From: an uncultured Flavobacteriales bacterium
GTDB taxonomy: Bacteria > Bacteroidota > Bacteroidia > Flavobacteriales_G > Salibacteraceae
Length of the DNA: 64,000 nucleotides
NCBI GenBank assembly: GCA_937121175.1
Contig: CAKZKD010000039.1
Location: 1 to 64,000, forward strand
Reading direction: 5' to 3'
Each line of letters begins with the position of its first letter. Positions within the stretch are counted from its first letter, which is position 1. Made by a program: the position numbers and the translations under genes. Of this stretch, positions 36,421 through 45,462 are shown piece after piece. Below the pieces are notes generated by a model. The model ran no database searches. It was given only the letters and a program-made list of their open reading frames with translations, and was not told the DNA's origin.

Positions 36421-37350
36421 TTACTTCGCAGTAATAATTTTGGTCGCATTAGCAGCTAATTTCTGAAGCTCTTTAATCGTGACTTTTTTTGCCTCTTTTT
36501 CAATAGCTAAAATCGCTCCCACAGCAACTGATAACTTGGTAACTTTAGGCTTGTAAGTCCTTAACGGATAAGTCAGGTTTACCTGGTACGATTCTAAATC
36601 AAAAGCCATTAAGGCCCAATTCATTTTTTTATCCGACCAAACAATATTCAATACCATTTCAGTAGCCGAACCGAGTTCAATTTTTGTGTGAATTTCTTCG
36701 CGCGAAACCAATTTAAAGGGATTTGGATACGCTGCTTTTATTTCACTTTCACTTATCAAAACTTGGTCTTTGGGGAGTAGTAAAACTTTCTCCGTTCCTG
36801 CCGTCGCAGAAGCAACAGATTCGTTGAATTTCTTCATACTTTTTGAACTCATTTCTTGCGGTGCCATTTCTTTTATTTGGCTTTGAGCATTTTTTAAAAA
36901 CAACATCAATTCCACATCACTATTGACACAACTTGGAAATCCCATTTTGTACAAGAACCGTTTATCAACGTCTTTCCCAGACCTAAAATTCGCATCTTCA
37001 GATAAATGCAAACTCACCACGTACGATTTTATCGAAACCATTTTTCCTTGAACCGTCTTTACCTCATTTCTAAATCCCGCACTTAAAATCACCCATTTTC
37101 CGTTTGGGTTTGCAGCTATCGTTTGGTCGATTTCTGATGCAGATTTTACTTTAACATCCGTGTTGAATTTCCAATTTTCTGCCACAGCTTCTTGCAGGTT
37201 ATCGAAACACAAAAAACCATCAGACTCTACCAGTACCGGCCGAGATGTAGCCTCAAAAGCCTTAGCGCAAAGTGGTTTATAAAATTGAGCTTGCGAATTT
37301 GCTTGAATTGTAATAAAAAATATCGACAAAAATAAATGTAGGTTTCTCAT
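36421..37350 (-). CDS. Secreted protein of unknown function
   Basis: A 309-residue protein with a signal peptide (about 1-19, cleaved near SQA). Two central cysteine-containing segments (FLCFDN and PSCVNSDVEL) and a helical lysine-rich C-terminus are visible. No family is recognised. It is alone on its strand between the SpoIIE-type phosphatase and the divergent thiL, with 163 bases to the thiL promoter region. Confidence 0.55.
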   Translation of the reverse strand: MRNLHLFLSIFFITIQANSQAQFYKPLCAKAFEATSRPVLVESDGFLCFDNLQEAVAENWKFNTDVKVKSASEIDQTIAANPNGKWVILSAGFRNEVKTVQGKMVSIKSYVVSLHLSEDANFRSGKDVDKRFLYKMGFPSCVNSDVELMLFLKNAQSQIKEMAPQEMSSKSMKKFNESVASATAGTEKVLLLPKDQVLISESEIKAAYPNPFKLVSREEIHTKIELGSATEMVLNIVWSDKKMNWALMAFDLESYQVNLTYPLRTYKPKVTKLSVAVGAILAIEKEAKKVTIKELQKLAANATKIITAK

Positions 37351-37469
37351 AATCTGAAAGTTAACGGTTACTTAGAACAAAACGCATCCAAAACGGAATT
37401 GGTTACATGAAAGTACGACAAGAACTCCAATTTCAACGTCATAAAACCTTGAATTACTAAGCGGTTTTG

Positions 37470-37503
37470 TTGACTCATTTAATGAAAGCTTCTACTACTT
37501 TTG
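37470..37503 (+). promoter_or_regulatory. Predicted thiL promoter
   Basis: TTG at 37470-37472 and TACTTTTG at 37496-37503 match the Bacteroidetes -33 and -7 elements (TTG, TAnnTTTG) with a 23-base spacer, close to the usual range. The ATG of thiL follows 20 bases after the -7 box. Confidence 0.55.
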
Positions 37504-37522
37504 CACCGCGAAATTGAACAAT

Positions 37523-38563
37523 ATGCTAGAAGAAAACACGGAAAGAACAGAGCTTGAAAAGTTAGGTGAATTTGGACTTATTGAACACTTAACTTCAGGA
37601 ATTGAAACTAAGCAGCCTACCACCAAAATTGGAATTGGCGATGATGCCGCCGTTTTGGATATTGGCGACAAATACCTGCTAATATCAACGGACATGTTAA
37701 TGGAAGGCGTTCATTTTGATTTAAGTTATGCTCCTTTAAAACACTTGGGGTATAAATCTGTAGTGGTAAATCTTTCGGATATATATGCAATGAATGGAAC
37801 AGCTACTCAAATCACAATTTCGATGGCGGTAAGCAACCGTTTTTCGGTAGAAGCCGTTGATGCCTTTTACGAAGGAGCGAAACTAGCTGCTGATATCTAC
37901 GGAGTTGATATTATTGGAGGTGATACTACCTCGTCTTTATCAGGCTTTGGAATTTCGGTTACGGCAATTGGTGAAGTTGAAAAAGACAAATTGGCCACCC
38001 GAAGCGGTGCTAAAGAAAACGACTTGATTTGCGTTACTGGCGACCTTGGTTCTGCTTATATCGGATTGCAATTGTTAGAGCGCGAAAAAGCAATTTTTAA
38101 GGAAGATGACAAAATCCAACCCGATTTTTCGGGAAAGGACTACCTGCTGGAAAAACAATTAAAACCAGAAGCAAAAAAAGGACTACGAAGAATGTTGGAC
38201 AATGCAGGTATTACTCCCACCGCAATGATTGATGTTTCAGATGGTTTAGCTTCCGAACTCATGCACTTGGGTAAAATGTCGGATGCTGGAATGGCCATTT
38301 ACGAAGATAAACTCCCTATTGACCCACTAACGATTTCTACTGCCGAAGAATTAGGATTAGACTCTTCTATCTCGGCACTTAACGGCGGAGAAGATTACGA
38401 GATTCTTTTTACGGTAAGTCAAGCTGATTTTGAAAAAGTAAAAGCTATTGAAGGTGTTTCCATAATTGGACATGTTACCGACAAGGCTGCTGGCTATGTT
38501 ATGGTCAGCAAGGGTGAAAACGTAATACAACTTTCTGCCCAGGGGTGGAATGCTTTTAAATAA
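37523..38563 (+). CDS. thiL: Thiamine-monophosphate kinase
   Basis: ThiL phosphorylates thiamine monophosphate to the active cofactor thiamine diphosphate with ATP. I use ATG 37523 (346 aa) rather than the in-frame TTG three codons earlier. Family motifs are GDDAAVLDIGDKYLLISTDML near the N-terminus, ADIYGVDIIGGDTTSS (about 130) with the metal-binding Asp residues, IDVSDGLASELMHLG (about 235) and NGGEDYEILFT (about 285). Other thiamine genes are not nearby. Confidence 0.95.
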   Translation: MLEENTERTELEKLGEFGLIEHLTSGIETKQPTTKIGIGDDAAVLDIGDKYLLISTDMLMEGVHFDLSYAPLKHLGYKSVVVNLSDIYAMNGTATQITISMAVSNRFSVEAVDAFYEGAKLAADIYGVDIIGGDTTSSLSGFGISVTAIGEVEKDKLATRSGAKENDLICVTGDLGSAYIGLQLLEREKAIFKEDDKIQPDFSGKDYLLEKQLKPEAKKGLRRMLDNAGITPTAMIDVSDGLASELMHLGKMSDAGMAIYEDKLPIDPLTISTAEELGLDSSISALNGGEDYEILFTVSQADFEKVKAIEGVSIIGHVTDKAAGYVMVSKGENVIQLSAQGWNAFK

Positions 38564-38569
38564 TAAATC

Positions 38570-38632
38570 AATTCTCAATGTGTCAATTTTCAATGTTCAA
38601 TTGGAAACTGATCAATTGAAAATTAGAAATTG
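38570..38632. repeat. AT-rich imperfect palindrome upstream of marC
   Basis: CAATTCTCAATG and CAATTTTCAATG are tandem near-copies, followed by CAATTG and the inverted CAATTGAAAATTAGAAATTG. The whole 63 bases can fold on itself. It fills the gap between thiL and marC. Confidence 0.5.
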
Positions 38633-38638
38633 ATAAAA

Positions 38639-39238
38639 ATGAACATTCAAGAAATTTTATCCGTTACGCTAATCTTATTTTCCGTGATTGACATTGTTGG
38701 TTCGATTCCCATCGTAATCGATTTACGCAAAAAAGAAGGACATATCGAATCGTTGAAAGCCACCGTAGTTTCAGGAGTATTAATGATTGTATTCCTTTAC
38801 GTTGGGGCTAGTATCCTTAGCCTTTTTGGACTCGACCAACACTCGTTTGCCATTGCTGGAGCTATTATCATGTTTTTTATTGCAGTTGAAATGATTTTAG
38901 GCATCACCCTTTTTCGTTCAGACCCTACCTCGAAGGGAATTGGTTCTATTGTTCCTCTTGCTTTTCCGTTAATCGCTGGCGCAGGAACACTTACCACGAT
39001 TTTATCGTTGCGAGCTGTGTATTTACCTACCAATATTCTCATTGGAATTATTGTTAACCTGGTAATCATTTACATCGTACTTAAGTCAACCAATTTCTTA
39101 GAACGTAAGCTAGGCCCGGGTGGTTTTTTGGTACTTCGAAGAGTTTTTGGGATCATACTTTTAGCAATTTCAGTAAAGATTTTTAAAGAAAATATTCTGC
39201 TTACCTTCCAAGAATTTGTTAAAGGACTAACCTTGTAA
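38639..39238 (+). CDS. MarC/NAAT-family membrane protein
   Basis: A 199-residue inner-membrane protein with six predicted helices, the MarC (UPF0056) length. Family features are VTLILFSVIDIVGSIPI at the N-terminus, GAIIMFFIAVEMILGI and the conserved IVPLAFPLIAGAGTLTTI. Members were once linked to multiple antibiotic resistance; transport function is not proven. I start at ATG 38639 and drop three codons encoded by the upstream repeat. Confidence 0.9.
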   Translation: MNIQEILSVTLILFSVIDIVGSIPIVIDLRKKEGHIESLKATVVSGVLMIVFLYVGASILSLFGLDQHSFAIAGAIIMFFIAVEMILGITLFRSDPTSKGIGSIVPLAFPLIAGAGTLTTILSLRAVYLPTNILIGIIVNLVIIYIVLKSTNFLERKLGPGGFLVLRRVFGIILLAISVKIFKENILLTFQEFVKGLTL

Positions 39239-39287
39239 CCTACTAGATTTAATTACTTTAGAGGCCTAAAACAAATTAAATCTAATT

Positions 39288-40310
39288 ATGAAAGTACTTA
39301 AAATTATTATCGGAATTGTGGTGGTCGTTGCAGTTCTAGGCGTTGGCTATTTAGCCATGCTGCCTGCAAACTACAAAGTGGAACGAAGCACAGAAATCAA
39401 TGCTCCACAAGAATTGGTTGCTGAACATTTGGCAAAATTCTCTGAATGGGAAAACTGGAGTCCATGGAAAGCCAAAGATCCAGATGCTGCGTACACCTAC
39501 GAAGGTGAAGACGGTGCAGTTGGTTCAAAAATGAGTTGGGTAACCAGTTTAGAACCAGACAATGAAAACCAAATTGGCGAAGGTGGAATGGAAATTACGG
39601 AATCGTCTGCAACATCGGTAAAATACAAACTGTGGTTTGTAAAACCTTGGGAAATGACTTCTATGGGTGGTTTTAACTTGTCTGAAGAAGGTGGAGTTAC
39701 GAAAATTACTTGGTATGATACTGGCGATTTACCATTTATGGCAAGGCCAATGGGAAAAATGATGGATGAAATGATTGGTCCAGATTTCGATGAAGGTTTA
39801 GCAAAATTAAAAGCCCATGTTGAAGAGCATGCCGCCAACATGAAAACCGATTACATAGTTGAAGAAGTAGAGGTGGAATCCGCTCCTTATTATTCCATTA
39901 CTGATAGTGTAATTGTGGAAGAAATTGGAAATTCTACCCGAAAAATGATGACTACACTTATGACATTTGCCGGTTCAAACGGAATCGAAATTGCTGGAGC
40001 ACCTTTTACTATGTATCATTCTTGGGATGGAAAATCTACCAAAATGCAGTGTGCAATTGCGGTAGCAGACAATTCGAAAGAAGGTTCTGATGGAATTTCT
40101 TCGGGAACTACTTATGCTGGAAAAACACTTAGAACTGTTAAAGTTGGTAGCTACAAAAATGGAGAAGAGCCTCATAATGCAATTGCAGATTTCGCAGAAA
40201 AAAACGGAATTGAAATCGCAGGAATGCCTTGGGAGGTTTATATCGCTGGTCCAGCAAATGAGCCAGACACAACCAAATGGGTAACCGAAATTTATTACCC
40301 TATTAACTAA
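39288..40310 (+). CDS. SRPBCC plus GyrI-like effector-binding fusion protein
   Basis: A 340-residue protein with an N-terminal transmembrane anchor (about 5-27), a START/SRPBCC ligand-binding domain (about 30-180, including RSTEINAPQELVAEHLAKFSEW and WSPW), then a GyrI-like small-molecule-binding domain (about 195-340, ending PWEVYIAGP...WVTEIYYPIN). The fusion is common in Bacteroidota and is thought to bind hydrophobic ligands; the ligand is unknown. It is followed by a strong terminator. Confidence 0.85.
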   Translation: MKVLKIIIGIVVVVAVLGVGYLAMLPANYKVERSTEINAPQELVAEHLAKFSEWENWSPWKAKDPDAAYTYEGEDGAVGSKMSWVTSLEPDNENQIGEGGMEITESSATSVKYKLWFVKPWEMTSMGGFNLSEEGGVTKITWYDTGDLPFMARPMGKMMDEMIGPDFDEGLAKLKAHVEEHAANMKTDYIVEEVEVESAPYYSITDSVIVEEIGNSTRKMMTTLMTFAGSNGIEIAGAPFTMYHSWDGKSTKMQCAIAVADNSKEGSDGISSGTTYAGKTLRTVKVGSYKNGEEPHNAIADFAEKNGIEIAGMPWEVYIAGPANEPDTTKWVTEIYYPIN

Positions 40311-40327
40311 TTAATTTTTTTTAAAAG

Positions 40328-40361
40328 AAAGCCCGTATTTTGAGTAATACGGGCTTTTTTT
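40328..40361 (+). terminator. Rho-independent terminator after the SRPBCC/GyrI-like gene
   Basis: A perfect 12-bp stem AAAGCCCGTATT/AATACGGGCTTT with a 6-base loop is followed by four more T. It ends only 5 bases before the GTG chosen for the next gene, so the two units are packed edge to edge. Confidence 0.88.
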
Positions 40362-40366
40362 GTGCC

Positions 40367-41305
40367 GTGAATATTCCGTCGCCCATACAAAAACTAGAAA
40401 GTGATTTACTTTCCGAAAAGCAAATTGACCTGTGGGTTAAGCGAGACGACCTTATCCACGAAACTATTTCTGGAAATAAATGGCGGAAACTAAAATGGAA
40501 CATTGAAAAAGCCAAAAACAATAAAAAATCAATCCTCCTCACCTTTGGGGGTGCATTTTCTAATCACATTGCCGCAACTGCTCATGCTTGCAAACAAGCT
40601 GGAATAAAATCTATTGGAGTTATTCGCGGAGAGCGAATTGAGCCATTAAACCCTACTCTACTAAAAGCACAAGAAGACGGAATGCAACTACATTTCGTTT
40701 CTCGGGAGGATTATGGCCGCAAAAAAGACGACGATTTCGTGCTTGGCCTCCGAAATAAATTTGGAAACTTTCATTTGGTACCTGAAGGAGGTGCTAATTA
40801 CTATGGGGTAATGGGTTGTATGGAAATACTGAAGGAAGTTGACCTTAATCTTGATTTCATTGCAACTTCTGCCGGAACTGGAACTACTGCCGCCGGGTTA
40901 CTTATGACAGCCAAAGCAAATCAACAGGTTCTGGTGTTTTCTGGACTCAAAGGAGGTGATTTTTTGAGCACTGATATTAAACACCTTATCAATTACACCA
41001 CCTTTAGTGCTGAACATACAGAAGAAGTTCTGGAACACCTAAGTTTAAATTCCGACTTTCATTTTGGTGGTTTTGCCAAAATAACTCCTGAACTGGTATC
41101 CTTTGCCAATGCGTTTTATACTCAATTCAAGATACCGCTTGACCTTATTTACACGGCTAAACTATTTTTCGGCTTGTTCGATTTAATTCGCAAAGACAAA
41201 TTCAATCCCAACACCAAAATTATGGCACTGCACACCGGTGGGCTACAAGGCAATTCTGGTTTCGAAAAGAAGCTAAAGAAATTAGGAATTCAGTTGAACT
41301 ATTGA
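40367..41305 (+). CDS. ACC deaminase / D-cysteine desulfhydrase family PLP enzyme
   Basis: A 312-residue fold-type II PLP enzyme. The Schiff-base lysine is in ETISGNKWRKLKWN (about 45-58), followed by LTFGGAFSNHIAATAHAC and the phosphate-binding TSAGTGTTAAGLL (about 175). These match the 1-aminocyclopropane-1-carboxylate deaminase/D-cysteine desulfhydrase group; the exact substrate cannot be read off. I start at GTG 40367, because the TTG further upstream (40340) lies inside the terminator hairpin and adds non-family residues. The start is uncertain by a few codons. Confidence 0.88.
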   Translation: MNIPSPIQKLESDLLSEKQIDLWVKRDDLIHETISGNKWRKLKWNIEKAKNNKKSILLTFGGAFSNHIAATAHACKQAGIKSIGVIRGERIEPLNPTLLKAQEDGMQLHFVSREDYGRKKDDDFVLGLRNKFGNFHLVPEGGANYYGVMGCMEILKEVDLNLDFIATSAGTGTTAAGLLMTAKANQQVLVFSGLKGGDFLSTDIKHLINYTTFSAEHTEEVLEHLSLNSDFHFGGFAKITPELVSFANAFYTQFKIPLDLIYTAKLFFGLFDLIRKDKFNPNTKIMALHTGGLQGNSGFEKKLKKLGIQLNY

Positions 41306-41339
41306 GCCGTATTGATTTTCTTTGGCTAAAAGATAAATA

Positions 41340-42884
41340 GTGGCCATCAACAAGTCAAAAATTTTAAAATTAGCACTCTTCGCAACCGGACTTTCTGGTA
41401 TTGTAGCAGAGTACATCCAATCTACCTTGGCTACTTATTTTTTGGGCGATTCCATTTTTCAATGGACTATGATTCTCTCTTCTATGCTCTTTGCAATGGG
41501 AGTTGGCAGTAGAATTAGTGCCCGTTTTAAAGACCAAATCCTCGAAAAATTTCTGTGGGCCGAATTCTCTTTGTCCTTACTAACTTCTTGCGCTGCTCTG
41601 ACCACCTATGTAGCTATGGGCTATTCGGCTTATGTAGCGGTTTTTATTTATGCTTTTGCCTTGCTCATCGGACTATTGATTGGTATGGAAATACCACTGG
41701 TTACCCGCGTAAATGAAGAAAATGAAGAACTGAGAACCAACATTGCCGGTGTAATGGAAAACGACTACTACGGCAGTTTACTGGGTGGTATTTTCTTCGT
41801 TTTTGTGGGCTTGCCTTACTTGGGCTTAACCTATACGCCCTTTGTTCTAGGTGCAACTAACCTGAGTGTTGCACTTTTTTTACTCTGGAAAACCAAAAAA
41901 TCCATTACGCCCAATCACTTAAAAGCATTTTACGTAGTTATTCCTAGCCTCATTGTTTTGCTCTCGTTTTTGGCCATTAATGCAGAACAAATTGTGTTAC
42001 ATGGAGAACAAAAACGATACGGCGATAAAGTGATTTTTTCGGAGCAAACGCGCTATCAAAAAATAACGATTACACAGTACAAAGAACACTATTGGCTCTA
42101 TCTGAACGGTAGCAAACAACTGAGCACCTTCGACGAATGGCTTTACCACGAACCATTGGTTCATCCTGCAATGCAACTCACCAAAACACCAAAAAATGTA
42201 TTGATATTAGGTGCAGGAGACGGCTGTGCAATTCGCGAAGTGGTAAAATATCCAGAAGTAGAAAAGGTGACACTAGTAGATATTGACCCAGAAATGACCA
42301 ACATTGGAAAAACCAATTCCATATTTATTTCCATGAACGACAGCGCATATTATCACCAAAAAGTAGAGGTAATTAATCAAGACGCTTTTCAATATCTAGA
42401 AGAAGAACAGCAATTTTTTGACGTGGTAATATTGGATTTCCCAGACCCAAAAAGCATTGATTTGAACCGTGTTTATACTAAAGAATTTTATCAATTGTGC
42501 TACAATGCGCTTCGGCCAAATGGTGTAATTGTAACCCAAGCAGTGAGTCCGTACTACACTGCGGCTGCCTACAAATCAATTGAAAAAACAGTTCAAGCAG
42601 CTGGTTTTAATGTATTGCCCATTCACAATCATGTGTATTCGTTTGGCGAATGGGGCTGGGTAATTGGTTCAAAAAAATTGAGTACCGAAGAAATGAAAAG
42701 CATTTTGACGAAATCTCCTTTCAGAAACGATATTGAGGTTCAATGGATAAACCAAGAGAGCATGCAACTCATGACATCTTTTGGCAAAGAGCTATTTATA
42801 AAAGATTCTGTTGAAGTAAATACCGTGCACAACCCGGTTCTGTATCGTTATTACTTAGACGGTGCGTGGGCAAAATATCTGTAG
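41340..42884 (+). CDS. Membrane-bound spermidine synthase-like aminopropyltransferase (paralog 1)
   Basis: A 514-residue protein with about seven N-terminal transmembrane helices (to about residue 215) fused to a spermidine-synthase domain. The catalytic domain keeps YHEPLVHPAM, the AdoMet-binding LILGAGDGCAIRE, LVDIDPEMT and the catalytic Asp in VVILDFPDPKSIDLNRVYTKEFY. It should transfer aminopropyl groups from decarboxylated AdoMet at the membrane. The start is GTG 41340. It heads a three-gene plus-strand operon (one base to the next gene). A paralog (45463-46998) points toward it from the opposite operon. Confidence 0.9.
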   Translation: MAINKSKILKLALFATGLSGIVAEYIQSTLATYFLGDSIFQWTMILSSMLFAMGVGSRISARFKDQILEKFLWAEFSLSLLTSCAALTTYVAMGYSAYVAVFIYAFALLIGLLIGMEIPLVTRVNEENEELRTNIAGVMENDYYGSLLGGIFFVFVGLPYLGLTYTPFVLGATNLSVALFLLWKTKKSITPNHLKAFYVVIPSLIVLLSFLAINAEQIVLHGEQKRYGDKVIFSEQTRYQKITITQYKEHYWLYLNGSKQLSTFDEWLYHEPLVHPAMQLTKTPKNVLILGAGDGCAIREVVKYPEVEKVTLVDIDPEMTNIGKTNSIFISMNDSAYYHQKVEVINQDAFQYLEEEQQFFDVVILDFPDPKSIDLNRVYTKEFYQLCYNALRPNGVIVTQAVSPYYTAAAYKSIEKTVQAAGFNVLPIHNHVYSFGEWGWVIGSKKLSTEEMKSILTKSPFRNDIEVQWINQESMQLMTSFGKELFIKDSVEVNTVHNPVLYRYYLDGAWAKYL

Positions 42885-42885
42885 C

Positions 42886-43941
42886 ATGTGGTTGTTTGGT
42901 AAACACACGGATATTGCGTTTTTATTTGTTCCAGTCTGGCTCACATGGATTATTGCATTTCTGATTCCAACGGAAACCCTCAATGCTGAAATCCCGCTTT
43001 GGTTTTGGGTAGTTTTCGTTCTTCTAATTGATGTCGGCCATGTTTGGAGTACCTTATTCAGAACCTACCTCGAAAAACAAGAAAATAGATTGCACCAACG
43101 CATTTTAGGCCTCGCCCCAATTGTAAGTTTTGTAATGCTTTTTTTATTCGCTTTCGAGTCTATCACTTGGTTTTGGCGCATAATGGCCTACCTGGCGTTA
43201 TTTCATTTTGTAAAACAGCAATACGGTTTTTTTGCGCTATACAGTTACAAGGCGTGCATACCCAAATTAAAACGGATATTGAACGACAAATTCATATTGT
43301 ACCTCAGCATGCTTTTTCCGATTCTATATTGGCACTTCCACCAACGGGAATTTGCTTGGTTTATGCAAGGCGATTTTTTCAATTTCCAATTGTTTCCTGA
43401 TTTAGTTTGGAATCTTATGGTAGCAGTTTATTGGCTACTCATCTTAGCTTGGGTTGTGGAAGATATTTGGCTTGCGAAGAAGCACGAATATGCGATTTCC
43501 GTTGGACGGATATTGTGGTTGCTAAGTACAGCAGTTAATTGGTATTTGGGCATTGTGTTTTTTAATTCTGACCTAGTTTTTACCATGACTAATGTGGTTG
43601 CGCATGGCATTCCTTACGTAGTTTTAGTGGTAATGTATCAGCAGACCAAACGTAAGCAAAGTAAAAAAGCAGCCTACACTCAGCTAGCTAGTGTAATTGT
43701 AGGTGGAGCGATTTTGCTTGGTTTTGTAGAGGAATATTTATGGGATTTTTTGATTAATCACGATAAAATTGCATTATTTATATCTGCATTTGAATATCCA
43801 GAATTAAGCCCTGCCGTACAAGCGTTTTGTATAGCATTACTAGCTTTACCGCAGGTAGTACATTATGTTCTAGACGGTTTTATTTGGAAAATGAACGCTA
43901 AAAATCCGCATTTAAAAACATTATTTAAAACCAATGGATAG
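42886..43941 (+). CDS. Polytopic membrane protein with conserved-looking histidines, unknown
   Basis: A 351-residue protein with about nine or ten transmembrane helices. I start it at ATG 42886, one base after the synthase stop; the longer frame overlaps it. Helix-edge histidines occur in DVGHVWSTLFRTYLE, LFHFVKQQYGF, VAHGIPYVV and VVHYVLDGFIWK, a pattern that recalls membrane di-iron or haem enzymes, but no named family is recognised. Its 3' end overlaps the FAD protein gene by 8 bases, so it works with an aminopropyltransferase and a flavoprotein in one operon. Confidence 0.65.
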   Translation: MWLFGKHTDIAFLFVPVWLTWIIAFLIPTETLNAEIPLWFWVVFVLLIDVGHVWSTLFRTYLEKQENRLHQRILGLAPIVSFVMLFLFAFESITWFWRIMAYLALFHFVKQQYGFFALYSYKACIPKLKRILNDKFILYLSMLFPILYWHFHQREFAWFMQGDFFNFQLFPDLVWNLMVAVYWLLILAWVVEDIWLAKKHEYAISVGRILWLLSTAVNWYLGIVFFNSDLVFTMTNVVAHGIPYVVLVVMYQQTKRKQSKKAAYTQLASVIVGGAILLGFVEEYLWDFLINHDKIALFISAFEYPELSPAVQAFCIALLALPQVVHYVLDGFIWKMNAKNPHLKTLFKTNG

Positions 43942-45442
43942 GCGGACATTTCTAAAAATTGGAGGAGCGTTTTTTGTACTTAGCTCTAGCTGCGATTTTA
44001 AAGACAAAACGCCTCAGAATAAACTATTGAGCTACGGAATTACGCTGGATTCGAACCGAAAAATTGGCCACATTGCTCGAAAAGCAATACTAAAACCGGT
44101 AGTAAAACAACTAAAGACTGACATGCTAATTGTTGGTGGAGGAATTGCTGGACTTGCCGCTGCTTGTTCGCTAAAAGGAAGAGCTTTTACCTTGTGCGAA
44201 ATGAATGAAACTCTTGGCGGAACTTCAGGAGCAGTTAACATAAACGGAACGCTATTTGGCCAAGGCGCTCATTACGATTTATCTTATCCAGAATATTATG
44301 GAAAAGAGGCTTTAGAGCTACTCAAAAAACTAAACGTAATTGAGTGGAGCGCGTCAAATAAGCGTTGGGATTTTGTAGATAAACAATACCTTATTAACCC
44401 AAATAAAGAAGAGCAATGCTATGCTGGAGGCAGCTTTTTACCTTCGGTTCTGCCTCCTGGCGAACTCAAAACGAATATGTTGGATTTGTTGCGGCCATAC
44501 ATTGGTAAAACCAAACTTCCTACCACTGAAGTTTCACCAGAATTGCATCACTTGGATAAAATATCGTTCTACGATTATCTTAAGAAATACCTGCCAATTA
44601 CCGACGAGTTTATTGCCTCTATTGACTACCAAATGTTAGACGATTATGGTGGAACGAGCATGGAGGTTTCGGCACTTGCAGGAATTCACTATTACACTTC
44701 ACGCCCTTATTTTAGTCAACCCGAACCAGAGCTTTTTTCACCTCCAGAAGGCAACTATTATTTTATCCGTAAAATGGAAAAGACGCTTACTGCCCAATCC
44801 ATAAAAACGGGGCATTTAATTACGGGAATCGAGAATAAAGGAGACCATTGGGTCACCCAAGCATGGGATGTAAAGGCAGAAAAGAAAATTGAATTTAAAA
44901 GCAATAACATCATTTATGCAGGCCAAAAGCACTTGTTGAAATACTTGTATCCTGCAGCTCATGAACAGTTTGAAGACACCAACTATGCTCCTTGGGTAGT
45001 TGTGAATATTGAGCTAACGGAGTCGTTAGGCAACAATCATTATTGGCAGAACGATTACTTATCTGCAAATAGTCAGTTTTTGGGTTTTGTAGATTCAGGC
45101 GCTCAGAAAAACGCGAATGGAAATGTGCTCACCGCCTATTATTGTTACCCGGGTATATATCACCACATGGTAGAGGAAATTGAAAATAACCCGAGACAAA
45201 TTGTACAAGAAACCATTGGTTATTTATCGAAATATTACCAAACTGAAATTGAATCTAAAGTAAAGCACGCTTATGTGAAATTACTTGGACATGCAATGCC
45301 AGTTCCCACACCGGGGTTTATTACCAAACCAAAACCTACAGAAAAAAGTACCCTAACTTTTGCCGGAGTTGATACCGGTAGATTGCCATTAATGTTGGAT
45401 GCCTTAGACTCTGGCATTCAAGCAGCAAAGCTGTCTATTTAG
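43934..45442 (+). CDS. FAD-dependent amine-oxidase-like lipoprotein
   Basis: A 502-residue flavoprotein. The N-terminus MDRRTFLKIGGAFFVLSSSC carries a Tat-like RRTFLK followed by a lipobox Cys20, so it is probably exported folded with FAD and lipid-anchored. The dinucleotide-binding fold is LIVGGGIAGLAAACSLKG (about 65-83) with ETLGGTSG. The C-terminal LTFAGVDTGRLPLMLDALDSGIQAA is the FAD-contact segment of amine-oxidase-type enzymes. Placement after an aminopropyltransferase suggests polyamine or modified-amine oxidation; this is inference. The end lies 20 bases from the convergent operon. Confidence 0.8.
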   Translation: MDRRTFLKIGGAFFVLSSSCDFKDKTPQNKLLSYGITLDSNRKIGHIARKAILKPVVKQLKTDMLIVGGGIAGLAAACSLKGRAFTLCEMNETLGGTSGAVNINGTLFGQGAHYDLSYPEYYGKEALELLKKLNVIEWSASNKRWDFVDKQYLINPNKEEQCYAGGSFLPSVLPPGELKTNMLDLLRPYIGKTKLPTTEVSPELHHLDKISFYDYLKKYLPITDEFIASIDYQMLDDYGGTSMEVSALAGIHYYTSRPYFSQPEPELFSPPEGNYYFIRKMEKTLTAQSIKTGHLITGIENKGDHWVTQAWDVKAEKKIEFKSNNIIYAGQKHLLKYLYPAAHEQFEDTNYAPWVVVNIELTESLGNNHYWQNDYLSANSQFLGFVDSGAQKNANGNVLTAYYCYPGIYHHMVEEIENNPRQIVQETIGYLSKYYQTEIESKVKHAYVKLLGHAMPVPTPGFITKPKPTEKSTLTFAGVDTGRLPLMLDALDSGIQAAKLSI

Positions 45443-45462
45443 TCTCTTGGATTAGTTAGTGT

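Noticed and set aside
40340-40366. TTG start for the PLP enzyme inside the terminator
   Set aside because: The nine extra residues are encoded by the hairpin and are unlike the family; GTG 40367 is preferred.
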